From an uncultured bacterium (GTDB taxonomy: Bacteria > Cyanobacteriota > Vampirovibrionia > Gastranaerophilales > Gastranaerophilaceae), in the NCBI GenBank assembly GCA_902780525.1, contig CACZFL010000010.1, forward strand, positions 29,131-93,130: a DNA stretch of 64,000 nucleotides, written 5' to 3'. The notes under the pieces were generated by a model. It had not been told where the DNA came from, did no database searches, and was given only the letters and a program-made list of their open reading frames with translations. The position numbers were made by a program, and so were the translations under genes. Shown here in pieces: positions 17,812 through 26,281 of this stretch. How positions within the stretch are numbered: position 1 is the first letter of the stretch; every line of letters starts with the position of its first letter.

Positions 17812-19479
17812 CTAGCCCTCTATCCAGCTGCGGATTCTTTCCCCAGCTTCAGTGTCATCGGTTCCGTCGATTTCACGTTTTAATTCTCTTAATGCCTCTC
17901 TGATTTCGGCAGCTGAAACAGGAATTGCCGCAGGTTTGCTTTGCTGTTCCAAAAGTCCCTGTTGAAGCTGATTTTGATTTTTAATCAGATTTGCAGCATT
18001 AACGCTTAAGTCTTTTATTTGTTTTTCCTGGGATTCATTTTGTTCTCTGAGCTTTATGAGTTCTTCTTCCTGAGCTTCTTTTGCTGCTTTGATTTTGTTA
18101 GTCAAAACATTATGACCGAATAATAGTCCGAAGAACAGAAGAACTATTGCCAACCACCAAGGGTTACCGTGAGAAGCTTTAATCGGAGCTTTAACATTCT
18201 TATCACCTGCCATAAATGGATCAAGACTGTCAGCAAATGCGATTGTTACATTTTCTGCCTTTGCTTTTGGGCTTGCTGCGTGAGCAACAAGGTCTTTTAA
18301 TTCTTCAAGCGTAAGTTCTACAGGCAACGCATCTTTTTCAAGGGTAACTGCGATAGAGATTTCTTCAACTGCACCCGGTGCTATATATTCGTTTGTCTGG
18401 ACTTTTGTTACACCATATTGAACTTCACGTGCAGTACGCTGATAGCTTCTGTTTTGCGTTGAATCAGAGCTTCCTGCAGGTAAACCATTTGGAAGATATA
18501 CACTTACAGCATTTGTATTTTTATTGTTATCAGTTGTATGGTCGCCTAACCCTTCAGAGAAAACCTGCTCATTAACGGCTGTTTTGCTTTCAGGGTCATA
18601 AGATATTGTGAATTTTTCAACAGGAGCTTGTTTAAGGAATGTAGAAACAGTTGCAACATACTTGCCGCTTCCTACTAATCTGTTCAGCTGAGCCTGTACT
18701 TTTTCCTGCATATATTTATCATTCTGTTGTATTCTTTCAATCATCTCTGATTGAGCATCAACCATACTGTTATAAACATGTCCGTTAGTATCGGTTATAG
18801 AAATGTTTGAAGCGGTAAGACCTGAAACACTTCCCAAAAGAAGGTTAGAAACTGCTTTAATTGTACTCATACTTAAAGTCTGCCCAACAGAAACAGTAAG
18901 CTGAACTGTTGCTGTTACAGGCTTTTGGTTTTGAGAAAACATTGTCTGTTCCGGAATTGATATAAACACGGAGGCATCCTGAATTCCGTCAATTCTTTTT
19001 ATAAGACGGGCAAGTTCACCGTTCATTGCACGAACAAGTCTTATTTTTTTATCTTCTTTTGTTGAAGTAAAATCACCTTTATCAAAGATTTCAAGACCGA
19101 CGTTTTGGTCATAAAGTCCGCTTTCTACAATTACCATAATTGCACGATCGCGCTGCTCGGTTGTACATTTTCTCATACCCGGAGTACAGTCACCTTTTTT
19201 CAGTCTTAAAACTGATTTTGTACCGTCAACCAAACGTGCGGCAACAATGTTATTTTTAGCTAACAGGGCTTGAATTTCGAGGGCTTTTCCCATGTTATCC
19301 GTTGTTAATAAATCAACATCCTCTTTTAAAGGTTCTTTACTAACATCAACACCATCTTTATCAGCTTTATTAGATGCTGCAATTGTACCGCTTATAATAA
19401 ATATTATAAGAAGTAAGACAATTGCACCTGCAACTGACGCCAGAAGAACTTTATTTTCAAGTAATTTTTTAAAATCCAT
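17812..19479 (-). CDS. fliF: MS-ring protein FliF
   Basis: The 555-residue length is that of flagellar FliF rather than the much shorter SctJ. It shows an N-terminal membrane helix (about residues 13-33), ring-building motifs (VRAMNGELARLIKRIDGIQDA near 145, VSNLLLGSVSGLTASNISITD near 215), a large periplasmic region, a second membrane helix near 440 (NPWWLAIVLLFFGLLFG) and a cytoplasmic coiled-coil tail. The tail ends in ERIRSWIEG, like the FliG-binding end of FliF (IRxWL). It builds the ring that houses the export gate. Forty bp separate it from the fliG-like gene. Confidence 0.87.
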   Translation of the reverse strand: MDFKKLLENKVLLASVAGAIVLLLIIFIISGTIAASNKADKDGVDVSKEPLKEDVDLLTTDNMGKALEIQALLAKNNIVAARLVDGTKSVLRLKKGDCTPGMRKCTTEQRDRAIMVIVESGLYDQNVGLEIFDKGDFTSTKEDKKIRLVRAMNGELARLIKRIDGIQDASVFISIPEQTMFSQNQKPVTATVQLTVSVGQTLSMSTIKAVSNLLLGSVSGLTASNISITDTNGHVYNSMVDAQSEMIERIQQNDKYMQEKVQAQLNRLVGSGKYVATVSTFLKQAPVEKFTISYDPESKTAVNEQVFSEGLGDHTTDNNKNTNAVSVYLPNGLPAGSSDSTQNRSYQRTAREVQYGVTKVQTNEYIAPGAVEEISIAVTLEKDALPVELTLEELKDLVAHAASPKAKAENVTIAFADSLDPFMAGDKNVKAPIKASHGNPWWLAIVLLFFGLLFGHNVLTNKIKAAKEAQEEELIKLREQNESQEKQIKDLSVNAANLIKNQNQLQQGLLEQQSKPAAIPVSAAEIREALRELKREIDGTDDTEAGERIRSWIEG

Positions 19480-19526
19480 AATCCTGCCCTACTTTATTAT
19501 ACACTTTTATCGGTTTTATGAGAAGT

Positions 19527-19865
19527 CTAAATCTGTATTTGCATTATTTTATCATACGCTTGTATGACTTTTCCGACAGCTGTTGTTGCAATATTAACTG
19601 AAATTTCCGCTTTGGACATTGCAACCATAACGTCGTGAATATCAACATTTTCGGAACCCATCATTACATCTTTCAGCATATTATCCGGCGCATTCATTGA
19701 CTCATTCATACCTTCAACAAGCCCTGACATAACGCTTTTAAAATCCGTTGTTGACGGTTCTTCCACTCTGCTCATTCTTGAAGACGGAATATTTCCCCAG
19801 CTGTCCAGCTTTGTATGCTGAATCCTGGCTTCCAAATCATAATTGGGTGTAAAACCATTTATCAT
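19527..19865 (-). CDS. fliE: Basal-body MS-ring/rod adapter FliE
   Basis: The 112-residue protein has the FliE C-terminal signature: VDIHDVMVAMSKAEISVNIA and VGKVIQAYDKIMQIQI, matching the usual pattern of dLHdVMia.qKA followed by RNKlv.AYqeIMrM. FliE is a small exported subunit that links the MS ring to the rod and is the first rod component. A GAGGTGA ribosome-binding site precedes the ATG. It opens the fliE-fliF-fliG-like-fliH-flhA operon, and a sigma-28-like sequence lies 34 bp upstream. Confidence 0.88.
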   Translation of the reverse strand: MINGFTPNYDLEARIQHTKLDSWGNIPSSRMSRVEEPSTTDFKSVMSGLVEGMNESMNAPDNMLKDVMMGSENVDIHDVMVAMSKAEISVNIATTAVGKVIQAYDKIMQIQI

Positions 19866-19898
19866 AAAATCACCTCATTTATTAATTATTTGTTATTG

Positions 19899-19925
19899 TT
19901 ATCGGATTTTCAGGTAAATTCTTAA
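19899..19925 (-). promoter_or_regulatory. Possible sigma-28 (FliA)-type promoter before fliE
   Basis: On the reverse strand TTAAGAAT (19925..19918) is followed after 11 bp by TCCGATAA (19906..19899). The FliA consensus is TAAAGTTT, 11 bp, GCCGATAA; the -10 differs at one base and the -35 at three. No good sigma-70 site was seen nearby. Confidence 0.35.
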
Positions 19926-20007
19926 CAATTTGCCCATAAAATCATACGTTTGTAGTACGTTTTTAATTATGATTAAAGAAATGTCAAAATTTGACGATTA
20001 ATTTTTT

Positions 20008-20169
20008 ATGAATTTACATGAAGAATGTTTACTTAAATATTTAGTTAACCCCCTTGAACTTTTTTACACAACAGAATTGCTAAAAAGCAATAACGAGCTG
20101 TTGAGTAAAAGTTTTGACGAACTTAATGAAATTGCAAAACAAGGTGAAATTAACTATAATAAGATTTAG
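20008..20169 (+). CDS. Possible small protein, 53 residues
   Basis: A complete frame (ATG at 20008, TAG at 20167) encodes a mildly acidic helical peptide starting MNLHEECLLKYLVNPLEL and ending INYNKI. It lies in the divergent gap between fliE and the diguanylate cyclase, and a REP-like pair begins nine bases after the stop. There is no strong ribosome-binding site. Codon use resembles the neighbours. It could be real or chance. Confidence 0.35.
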   Translation: MNLHEECLLKYLVNPLELFYTTELLKSNNELLSKSFDELNEIAKQGEINYNKI

Positions 20170-20177
20170 AAGTTTTT

Positions 20178-20247
20178 GTTGGGTTGTAAACCCAGCCTAC
20201 ACAAATTTAGTATATATAAGTCTGTAGGTCGGTTTTACAAAACCGGC
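20178..20247. repeat. Inverted pair of REP-like GTAG palindromes (BIME-like)
   Basis: The reverse-strand element (20200..20178) starts GTAGG and folds TGGGTT against AACCCA. The forward-strand element (20224..20247) starts GTAGG and folds GTCGGTTT against AAACCGGC. Both carry a related GGNTTTACAA core. The two GTAG heads face each other, so CCTACA (20196..20201) can also pair with TGTAGG (20223..20228). This GTAG-plus-hairpin design is that of REP sequences moved by RAYT transposases. Confidence 0.65.
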
Positions 20248-20269
20248 ATATTTATTATATGGAGAGATT

Positions 20270-22087
20270 ATGAAAAATTTAACTAAAACTAAATGGTTTA
20301 TCTTTGGAACATATATATTGCTTGTACTGGCAACATTATTAATCGGTTTTGTATTACTTCAAAATAACAACACCTTAAAAAACGTTTTCAGATTATTTTT
20401 CTCCGTTGCTGAAAACAGAACTTTTGATTACAGACAAACAATTCAGGTATTGCATAAAAGACCTGTTCCAAATAAAGACATTGTAATTCTTGCGATTGAT
20501 GATGCAAGCCTTGAAGCAATATGGGATAAATACGGCGAATGGCCGATGCCGAGAAACATCTACGGTGACGTAATTAATTACATTGAGGCAGAAAAACCGC
20601 AGGCAATTGTTTTTGATATGATGTTTATCAAAGCAATCCGTTCCGACAAATCAGCTGACAGTTATTTTACAGAAACAATGAATAAGTATAATAATATATA
20701 TACAGGTCTGAATTTTGATAATTTACCGGCTGACGTAAGAAAACCTGCAGATTTGCCTGAACGCATCAAACTTAATATCGACAACAACTCAAAAATAAAT
20801 TATAAAGCAAAATACAACTTCCCGAATTGCCGTCTTATACTTCCGGAGCTTATAAACGGAAAAGTTCAGATTGGTCTTACAAATGTAATAAGAAGCAACG
20901 ATGGTATTATCAGGTTTATATCACCTGTCCTTGCTTACAAAAATGAATACTATCCGTATCTTGCTTTTAAAGTAGGCGGAGATTTCCTTAAATCAAAACA
21001 GGACAACAATTACACAATAGATAAAAACAGAAATTTAATTGCAGGTTATACAAAAATCCCGCTAAATAAAGATGGTGAAGCAATACTTAACTGGTACGGC
21101 GAAGGAGGTACACATACCATAGTTCCTCTATACAAAATTATTCAGGAAATGGAAGGTAAAAACCTGAACAAATTTGACTTCAAAGACAAAATCGTTATCG
21201 TCGGAACTACCGCACAGTCACTCCACGATACAAAAAGTATTCCTATTCAGTCAGAAACATATCCGGGAGCAGAAATACATGCAACATTTATTAATAATAT
21301 GATTGATAATAATTTTATCAGACAGACAAGTACAACTGTTAATATACTGATATTGGCAGGAGTAATTGCACTTGTTGGCGGAATTGCAATGTTTTCTACT
21401 TCAACTTTATTTGCAATTCTTTCAACAGCACTGTTTACAATTGCATATTTACTGATTGCATATTACACAATGGAATATTACAACTTATGGATACCTGTTG
21501 TATTTCCTGTAATTGCAATTATTGCGGCATTTACTTTCTCGCTTATTGCAAAATACCTGATGAAGTCACGTGATTTTGAATACCAGTACAAACTTGCAAC
21601 AATTGACGGTTTAACAGAACTCTATAATCACAGATACTTCCAAGATACGCTCAAAAAGCAAATCGAAATATCCAGACGTTATAATCAGCCTGTTTCACTT
21701 ATAATCTGCGACATTGATTTCTTCAAAAAATTCAATGATACATACGGCCATCAGGCGGGTGATGCGGTCTTAAGACAGGTTGCCCAAACTCTCAAGAAAA
21801 ACTCAAGAACAACTGATTATGTATGCAGATACGGCGGTGAAGAAATGAGCATAATTCTTCCTAATACAAAAGCAGAAGAAGCGTTAATGCTTGCAAACAG
21901 AATTTGCTCAGCTGTTTCAGAAAAACCTTTCCACCTGACTCCCGTAGATACTGCAGAAGTGACAATAAGTCTTGGCGTAGCAACGTTTCCTGAAAATGCA
22001 CAAACCCCTCAGGATTTAATTGAGTGGGCTGATAAAGGTTTGTATTACGCAAAAGAACATGGAAGAAACCAAGTCGGAAGATACTAG
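20270..22087 (+). CDS. CHASE2 sensor diguanylate cyclase
   Basis: The 605-residue protein has an N-terminal membrane helix (about 10-28), an extracytoplasmic CHASE2 domain (about 40-340, with DIVILAIDDASLE near 68 and PGAEIHATFINNM near 335), three membrane helices (about 355-430) and a C-terminal GGDEF domain. The latter opens with DGLTELYNHRYF and has the active-site signature YGGEEM; RTTD five residues before it is the product-binding I-site. It should make cyclic di-GMP from two GTP in response to an external signal. Beside the export operon it may control motility or attachment. GGAGA precedes the ATG. Confidence 0.92.
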   Translation: MKNLTKTKWFIFGTYILLVLATLLIGFVLLQNNNTLKNVFRLFFSVAENRTFDYRQTIQVLHKRPVPNKDIVILAIDDASLEAIWDKYGEWPMPRNIYGDVINYIEAEKPQAIVFDMMFIKAIRSDKSADSYFTETMNKYNNIYTGLNFDNLPADVRKPADLPERIKLNIDNNSKINYKAKYNFPNCRLILPELINGKVQIGLTNVIRSNDGIIRFISPVLAYKNEYYPYLAFKVGGDFLKSKQDNNYTIDKNRNLIAGYTKIPLNKDGEAILNWYGEGGTHTIVPLYKIIQEMEGKNLNKFDFKDKIVIVGTTAQSLHDTKSIPIQSETYPGAEIHATFINNMIDNNFIRQTSTTVNILILAGVIALVGGIAMFSTSTLFAILSTALFTIAYLLIAYYTMEYYNLWIPVVFPVIAIIAAFTFSLIAKYLMKSRDFEYQYKLATIDGLTELYNHRYFQDTLKKQIEISRRYNQPVSLIICDIDFFKKFNDTYGHQAGDAVLRQVAQTLKKNSRTTDYVCRYGGEEMSIILPNTKAEEALMLANRICSAVSEKPFHLTPVDTAEVTISLGVATFPENAQTPQDLIEWADKGLYYAKEHGRNQVGRY

Positions 22088-22144
22088 GGAGCGGAGAAAA
22101 TATAATTTCGGCGGGTTGAACACTCAAGGAGCTTAACGAAAATT

Positions 22145-23509
22145 ATGCTTGAAGTTAAGATTATCGGCGCAGGATTAGCAGGAAGTGAAGCAGCTCTGCA
22201 ACTTGCAAAACAAGGAATTAAAGTTAAACTTTATGAGATGCGCCCTGTAAAGATGACAGGAGCGCATGTAGGGGACGATTGTGCAGAGTTTGTTTGTTCA
22301 AACAGCCTTGGTTCCTCTGATGTTACAAATGCCAGCGGACTTTTGAAAAAAGAAATGGAACTCCTGGGCGGAGAACTAATAAAAATTGCGTATGAACATG
22401 CCGTTCCGGCCGGGAACGCTTTGGCAATAGCAAGAGAAGATTTTTCCGCTGCTGTAACACAAAAAATTAAAGAAAATCCTTTAATTGAACTTATAAAGGA
22501 AGAAATCACTGAAATACCGGAAGGTAATGTAATTATTACATCAGGTCCACTGACAAGTGATGAGCTTGCAAAAAGTATTCAAAAGTTTACTAAGACAGAA
22601 CATCTTCACTTTTTTGATGCTATCGCACCAATAGTTGAGATTGATTCAATTAACTTTGATAAGGCATTTTGGGGAGCAAGATATGACAAGGGCGAAGCTT
22701 CATACATTAACTGTCCCATGAACAGAGAAGAATACGAGAAGTTTTATAATATACTAATTAATGCTCCGAGAATCGAACAGCATAACGCAGATAAAGATGC
22801 AAAATTTTTTGAATCATGCCTTCCGGTTGAAGTTCTTGGATCACGCGGAGTTGACACACTAAGATACGGACCGATGAAACCTGTCGGACTAATTGATAAA
22901 AGAACGGGGATTGAAAACTACGCTGTTGTCCAATTAAGACAGGATAACTCCGCAAAAACTCTGTTTAATCTAGTAGGATTTCAGACAAATCTCAAATGGG
23001 GTGCGCAAAAAGAACTTGTTCATGCCATACCCGGGCTTGAAAACGCAAATATTGTAAGATATGGTGTCATGCACAGAAATACCTTTATAAACTCTTCTCA
23101 GGTTCTCGAACCGACATTTGAATCCCGAGAAAGAAAAGGATTATTTTTTGCAGGACAAATAACGGGAACTGAAGGATACACAGAATCTATTGCTGGCGGT
23201 CTTCTTGCAGGAATAAACATGGCTCGCAGGATTCAGGGAAAAGAGTTGTTTATTCTTCCACAAGAAACCATGCTCGGAGCATTGGCAAACTACATAACCG
23301 ATAAAGCACATCTTGCTCATACAAGCAAAAGAGATGGTTCGCTCAGATATTTACCCCCTCAGCCAATCAACTCAAACTGGGCTATTGTATCACCAATAGA
23401 ACTGTCAAAAAATGAGCGCAAAAACAAAAAATTAAAAACAGAATTATTATCAAAAAGGTCACTTAATACAATTAATAAATTAATTCTGTCAACCGACATA
23501 ACCGGCTAA
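22145..23509 (+). CDS. trmFO: Folate-dependent tRNA (uracil-54-C5)-methyltransferase TrmFO
   Basis: The 454-residue flavoprotein has the GidA-like Rossmann start IIGAGLAGSEAALQLAKQGI with YEMRP, then CAEFVCSNSLGS, the catalytic-region QLRQDNS and NLVGFQTNLKWGAQK, and the FAD signature FFAGQITGTEGYTESIAGG near 340. The length is that of TrmFO rather than MnmG. It makes ribothymidine at position 54 of tRNA using methylene-THF and FADH2, as in Gram-positive bacteria and cyanobacteria. It follows the diguanylate cyclase by 57 bp on the same strand. Confidence 0.95.
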   Translation: MLEVKIIGAGLAGSEAALQLAKQGIKVKLYEMRPVKMTGAHVGDDCAEFVCSNSLGSSDVTNASGLLKKEMELLGGELIKIAYEHAVPAGNALAIAREDFSAAVTQKIKENPLIELIKEEITEIPEGNVIITSGPLTSDELAKSIQKFTKTEHLHFFDAIAPIVEIDSINFDKAFWGARYDKGEASYINCPMNREEYEKFYNILINAPRIEQHNADKDAKFFESCLPVEVLGSRGVDTLRYGPMKPVGLIDKRTGIENYAVVQLRQDNSAKTLFNLVGFQTNLKWGAQKELVHAIPGLENANIVRYGVMHRNTFINSSQVLEPTFESRERKGLFFAGQITGTEGYTESIAGGLLAGINMARRIQGKELFILPQETMLGALANYITDKAHLAHTSKRDGSLRYLPPQPINSNWAIVSPIELSKNERKNKKLKTELLSKRSLNTINKLILSTDITG

Positions 23510-23648
23510 AACATGGCGTTTTGGCAAAACACATACAGATTAAGAATGTTAAGTTTTGTTAATAAACATTTAACAAAAAGGCAATTCTATCCAACAAAAA
23601 AACTTTATCTAAGTAGGAATGATTTTACGAGGAAAAAAGGAGAATATT

Positions 23649-26132
23649 ATGAGTGACGAGATGAATGTTAAAATTTCTGAAATCAAAGCTAAATTTATCA
23701 AAAATGAAGCAAAATTAGTTGATAAATACTTTGGTAATGGGGACGGAAGCATTGACAAAACAGAAGGCGCAAAATTAGCCCAAGTTTTAAGCGGAGATTT
23801 AGAAAGCAAGAAAAATCAGAAAAAACTTGAAAAAGAATCTGATGAAGTAAAAGCAATTTTTGGTTTAAAAGTTTCAACACCGATTGAAAGAACTCAGGCA
23901 ACTCCTGTTACAAAGCCAGTTGTTGATAAAGCAAACGAAGCAGTAAGCGAAGCTTCTCAAAAAACTTTCAAAACACCGCTGCAGGAATTAAAAGCAAGAT
24001 TCCATGAAGTAATGGGATATGATAGTGAAACAAATACTTCAAACGGCACAACAGCAAAAGAAGCATACAAAGCTGTTAAAAAAGAATTCAAAGGCAGAGG
24101 TAAAGAATACGACGAAGCTATTAAAGATTTGAAAGATTATGCTAAACATGAATTTTCAAATATGAGACATCAAAAAACATTAGCATCTATTCAGGCTTAT
24201 GACGGAAACGGAAATCTTGTTAATGCTGATAACTTACAGTATGACTCTTCTAAAAAAGTTAATAAAAGAGAAAGAGAACTTACCAAAGCTAATAACAATG
24301 GTGTAAAAGACAGCTGGGCACTTAAAGCAATCCGTAATAACAACACCAGTGCTTTAAAAAGAGGTGTACGTTGGATTAGCGGTAACGATTCAGCAGGTAA
24401 AACAGATCAAAAAGGCGTTGCTGCAGGTAACAGAGCAGTAAATATCAGAGAAAATAAGACATTTTCAAAAGAAGCAATTACAGATGCCTTAGGCAAAAAG
24501 AATCCGCTGGTTCAACCATATACTGACAAAAACGGTGTAACGTATGATAACATACTAGCAGCAACCGGATTAATCACAAAAGCTCCAAACGGCGAATATA
24601 TTGTTAAAAACCTTTCTAAAGTTGTTGGCGAAGCAGTCGGTGCTGATAATACATTGAATGACCACAATAACCATAACGAAAGTGAACTTCAGGCTGTTCT
24701 TACAAAGCTTTATCAATCTATGAGAGCTAACGGTTCAGGTAAATTTAAAACAAGTGAACTGTCTGATAAAGATGTCCGCAGATTAGTAAAATTCCTTGGT
24801 TACAGAGATGACAGAATGCAATTAATGGCAGTAAGAATGTGGCAGCATCTCTGGAAAGGGGTTGGCGCAGGAGCAGCGTCTGGAGCTGCAGCAGGTTTAA
24901 TGCAGGGCAGCTGGGCTGTTGATATTAAACAACATCAGGAAGTAAATATCAGTTTAGATGGTTTCTCGGAAGAAAGCAAAGCTGATTTTATAAATGCTCT
25001 TAAAGCAGAAAATAATTTAAACAACCTTCCTGTTAGTACAGACTACGGTTCAGGTTTGATTGAAACTACTATCGGCAGTCTCACAGAAACAGCTCTCGGA
25101 ATATATGTAGCACAAGACCAAATGGTAAACGGTGAAATTGTATCGTTACTTAAGTCAATCGCAATGGGTGCTCTTGCAGGTGCCGGTGTTGGTGCAGCAG
25201 TCGGTATAATTGAAGGACTTTTGAGTAAAGCACAGGAAAAAGAAGTTCTGGGTATGGTGTTTGACTGTGATTCAACTTACGAAGAAATTCTTGATACAAT
25301 TGATAATGCATACAGTGATAAACACTTATCACCGGAGTTAAAAACTGCATTAAAAGAGATTGCAAAACTCGGTATCGTAACAACTGTTGACCCGAAAACA
25401 GGTGCAAGAAAAGCAGTTCTTGATAAAGATTGCAATACTCAATGGGATTACTGCACATTCATTGAAAAATACAATGAAATCAGAGGTAACCAGATATTAA
25501 ATGCAGCTGAAGTAAGAGCAGCAGCAAGAACATCTGATAAGCACAAAATTGAAATACCTGAATGCGGACAAGGAACAGAAGAAGTAACTGAAGAATGTCC
25601 TACTTGCAACGGAATAGTCGGCGATAAAACATTCAAGATACCTCCTCACGCTTGGGAAAGAAAAGGCGGAGAATCCTGGTTGGCAATTGTCAAAGCTAAA
25701 TATCCTTGCTTAGTTGAAGAACTTGCAAAAGCAGGCATAGATGCATACAGCAAAAACGGTGCTATCAAAGTTATGCAAAGAGAATTGGCAACTGATGAGA
25801 ACGGAACATTCCATGCAGACAAATATAAAGGTATAACAGGTGGAGACATTCCTAAACACTTAGACTTCCCTGATGAAATTACAATTACTGTTAACGGCAA
25901 AACAATTGTCTGCAAATACGAAGACAACGAAGTTGAACGTGTATCACAAAAGAAACTCGGCGCAGGTGCAAAAAATAATAACGGCCGTTATGGATACGGA
26001 AGAAACGGAAATAACAAAACATATACAGATGACTGCCACCCGGCAATCGTCGGCGAAGGCAAAACAGATGCTGAAGCAAAAGCAGATTTTAACAAAAAAG
26101 TTCAAGATGCCGAAGCAGCAGCAACAAAATAA
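23649..26132 (+). CDS. Large orphan protein with EF-hand-like loop and two glycine-zipper segments
   Basis: The ATG at 23649 is chosen over one 30 bp upstream because AAAGGAG lies at good spacing; the product has 827 residues. Near residue 30 is a degenerate EF-hand loop (GNGDGSIDKTEG). Two Gly/Ala-rich hydrophobic segments follow at about residues 405-425 (GVGAGAASGAAAGLMQGSW) and 510-530 (AMGALAGAGVGAAVGIIEGLL). CPTC appears near 655 and a Lys/Gly/Asn-rich tail ends the protein. There is no signal peptide. Zippers of this kind occur in pore-forming and translocator proteins. The gene is single, with a strong terminator after it. Function unknown. Confidence 0.8.
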   Translation: MSDEMNVKISEIKAKFIKNEAKLVDKYFGNGDGSIDKTEGAKLAQVLSGDLESKKNQKKLEKESDEVKAIFGLKVSTPIERTQATPVTKPVVDKANEAVSEASQKTFKTPLQELKARFHEVMGYDSETNTSNGTTAKEAYKAVKKEFKGRGKEYDEAIKDLKDYAKHEFSNMRHQKTLASIQAYDGNGNLVNADNLQYDSSKKVNKRERELTKANNNGVKDSWALKAIRNNNTSALKRGVRWISGNDSAGKTDQKGVAAGNRAVNIRENKTFSKEAITDALGKKNPLVQPYTDKNGVTYDNILAATGLITKAPNGEYIVKNLSKVVGEAVGADNTLNDHNNHNESELQAVLTKLYQSMRANGSGKFKTSELSDKDVRRLVKFLGYRDDRMQLMAVRMWQHLWKGVGAGAASGAAAGLMQGSWAVDIKQHQEVNISLDGFSEESKADFINALKAENNLNNLPVSTDYGSGLIETTIGSLTETALGIYVAQDQMVNGEIVSLLKSIAMGALAGAGVGAAVGIIEGLLSKAQEKEVLGMVFDCDSTYEEILDTIDNAYSDKHLSPELKTALKEIAKLGIVTTVDPKTGARKAVLDKDCNTQWDYCTFIEKYNEIRGNQILNAAEVRAAARTSDKHKIEIPECGQGTEEVTEECPTCNGIVGDKTFKIPPHAWERKGGESWLAIVKAKYPCLVEELAKAGIDAYSKNGAIKVMQRELATDENGTFHADKYKGITGGDIPKHLDFPDEITITVNGKTIVCKYEDNEVERVSQKKLGAGAKNNNGRYGYGRNGNNKTYTDDCHPAIVGEGKTDAEAKADFNKKVQDAEAAATK

Positions 26133-26156
26133 TGCAAACTATGGTTGTTTTCTTAA

Positions 26157-26190
26157 AAAGCGGCGGATTGTTTAATCCGCCGCTTTGATT
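26157..26190 (+). terminator. Strong rho-independent terminator
   Basis: AAAGCGGCGGATT (26157..26169) pairs perfectly with AATCCGCCGCTTT (26174..26186) around GTTT, followed by GATTTTAT. It ends the large orphan gene at 26132. Confidence 0.9.
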
Positions 26191-26202
26191 TTATATATTA
26201 AA

Positions 26203-26235
26203 AAAAAACAAAAGCGGAATAAAAATTATTCCGCT
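26203..26235 (-). terminator. Rho-independent terminator of the orphan coiled-coil gene
   Basis: AGCGGAATAA (26213..26222) pairs with TTATTCCGCT (26226..26235) around AAA. On the reverse strand it is followed by TTTGTTTTTTTTT. It serves the gene that stops at 26282, so two terminators stand back to back between convergent genes. Confidence 0.88.
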
Positions 26236-26281
26236 CTTATTGTCATTATATATGCACCCGCATTTATAAAATGTTACTCTA

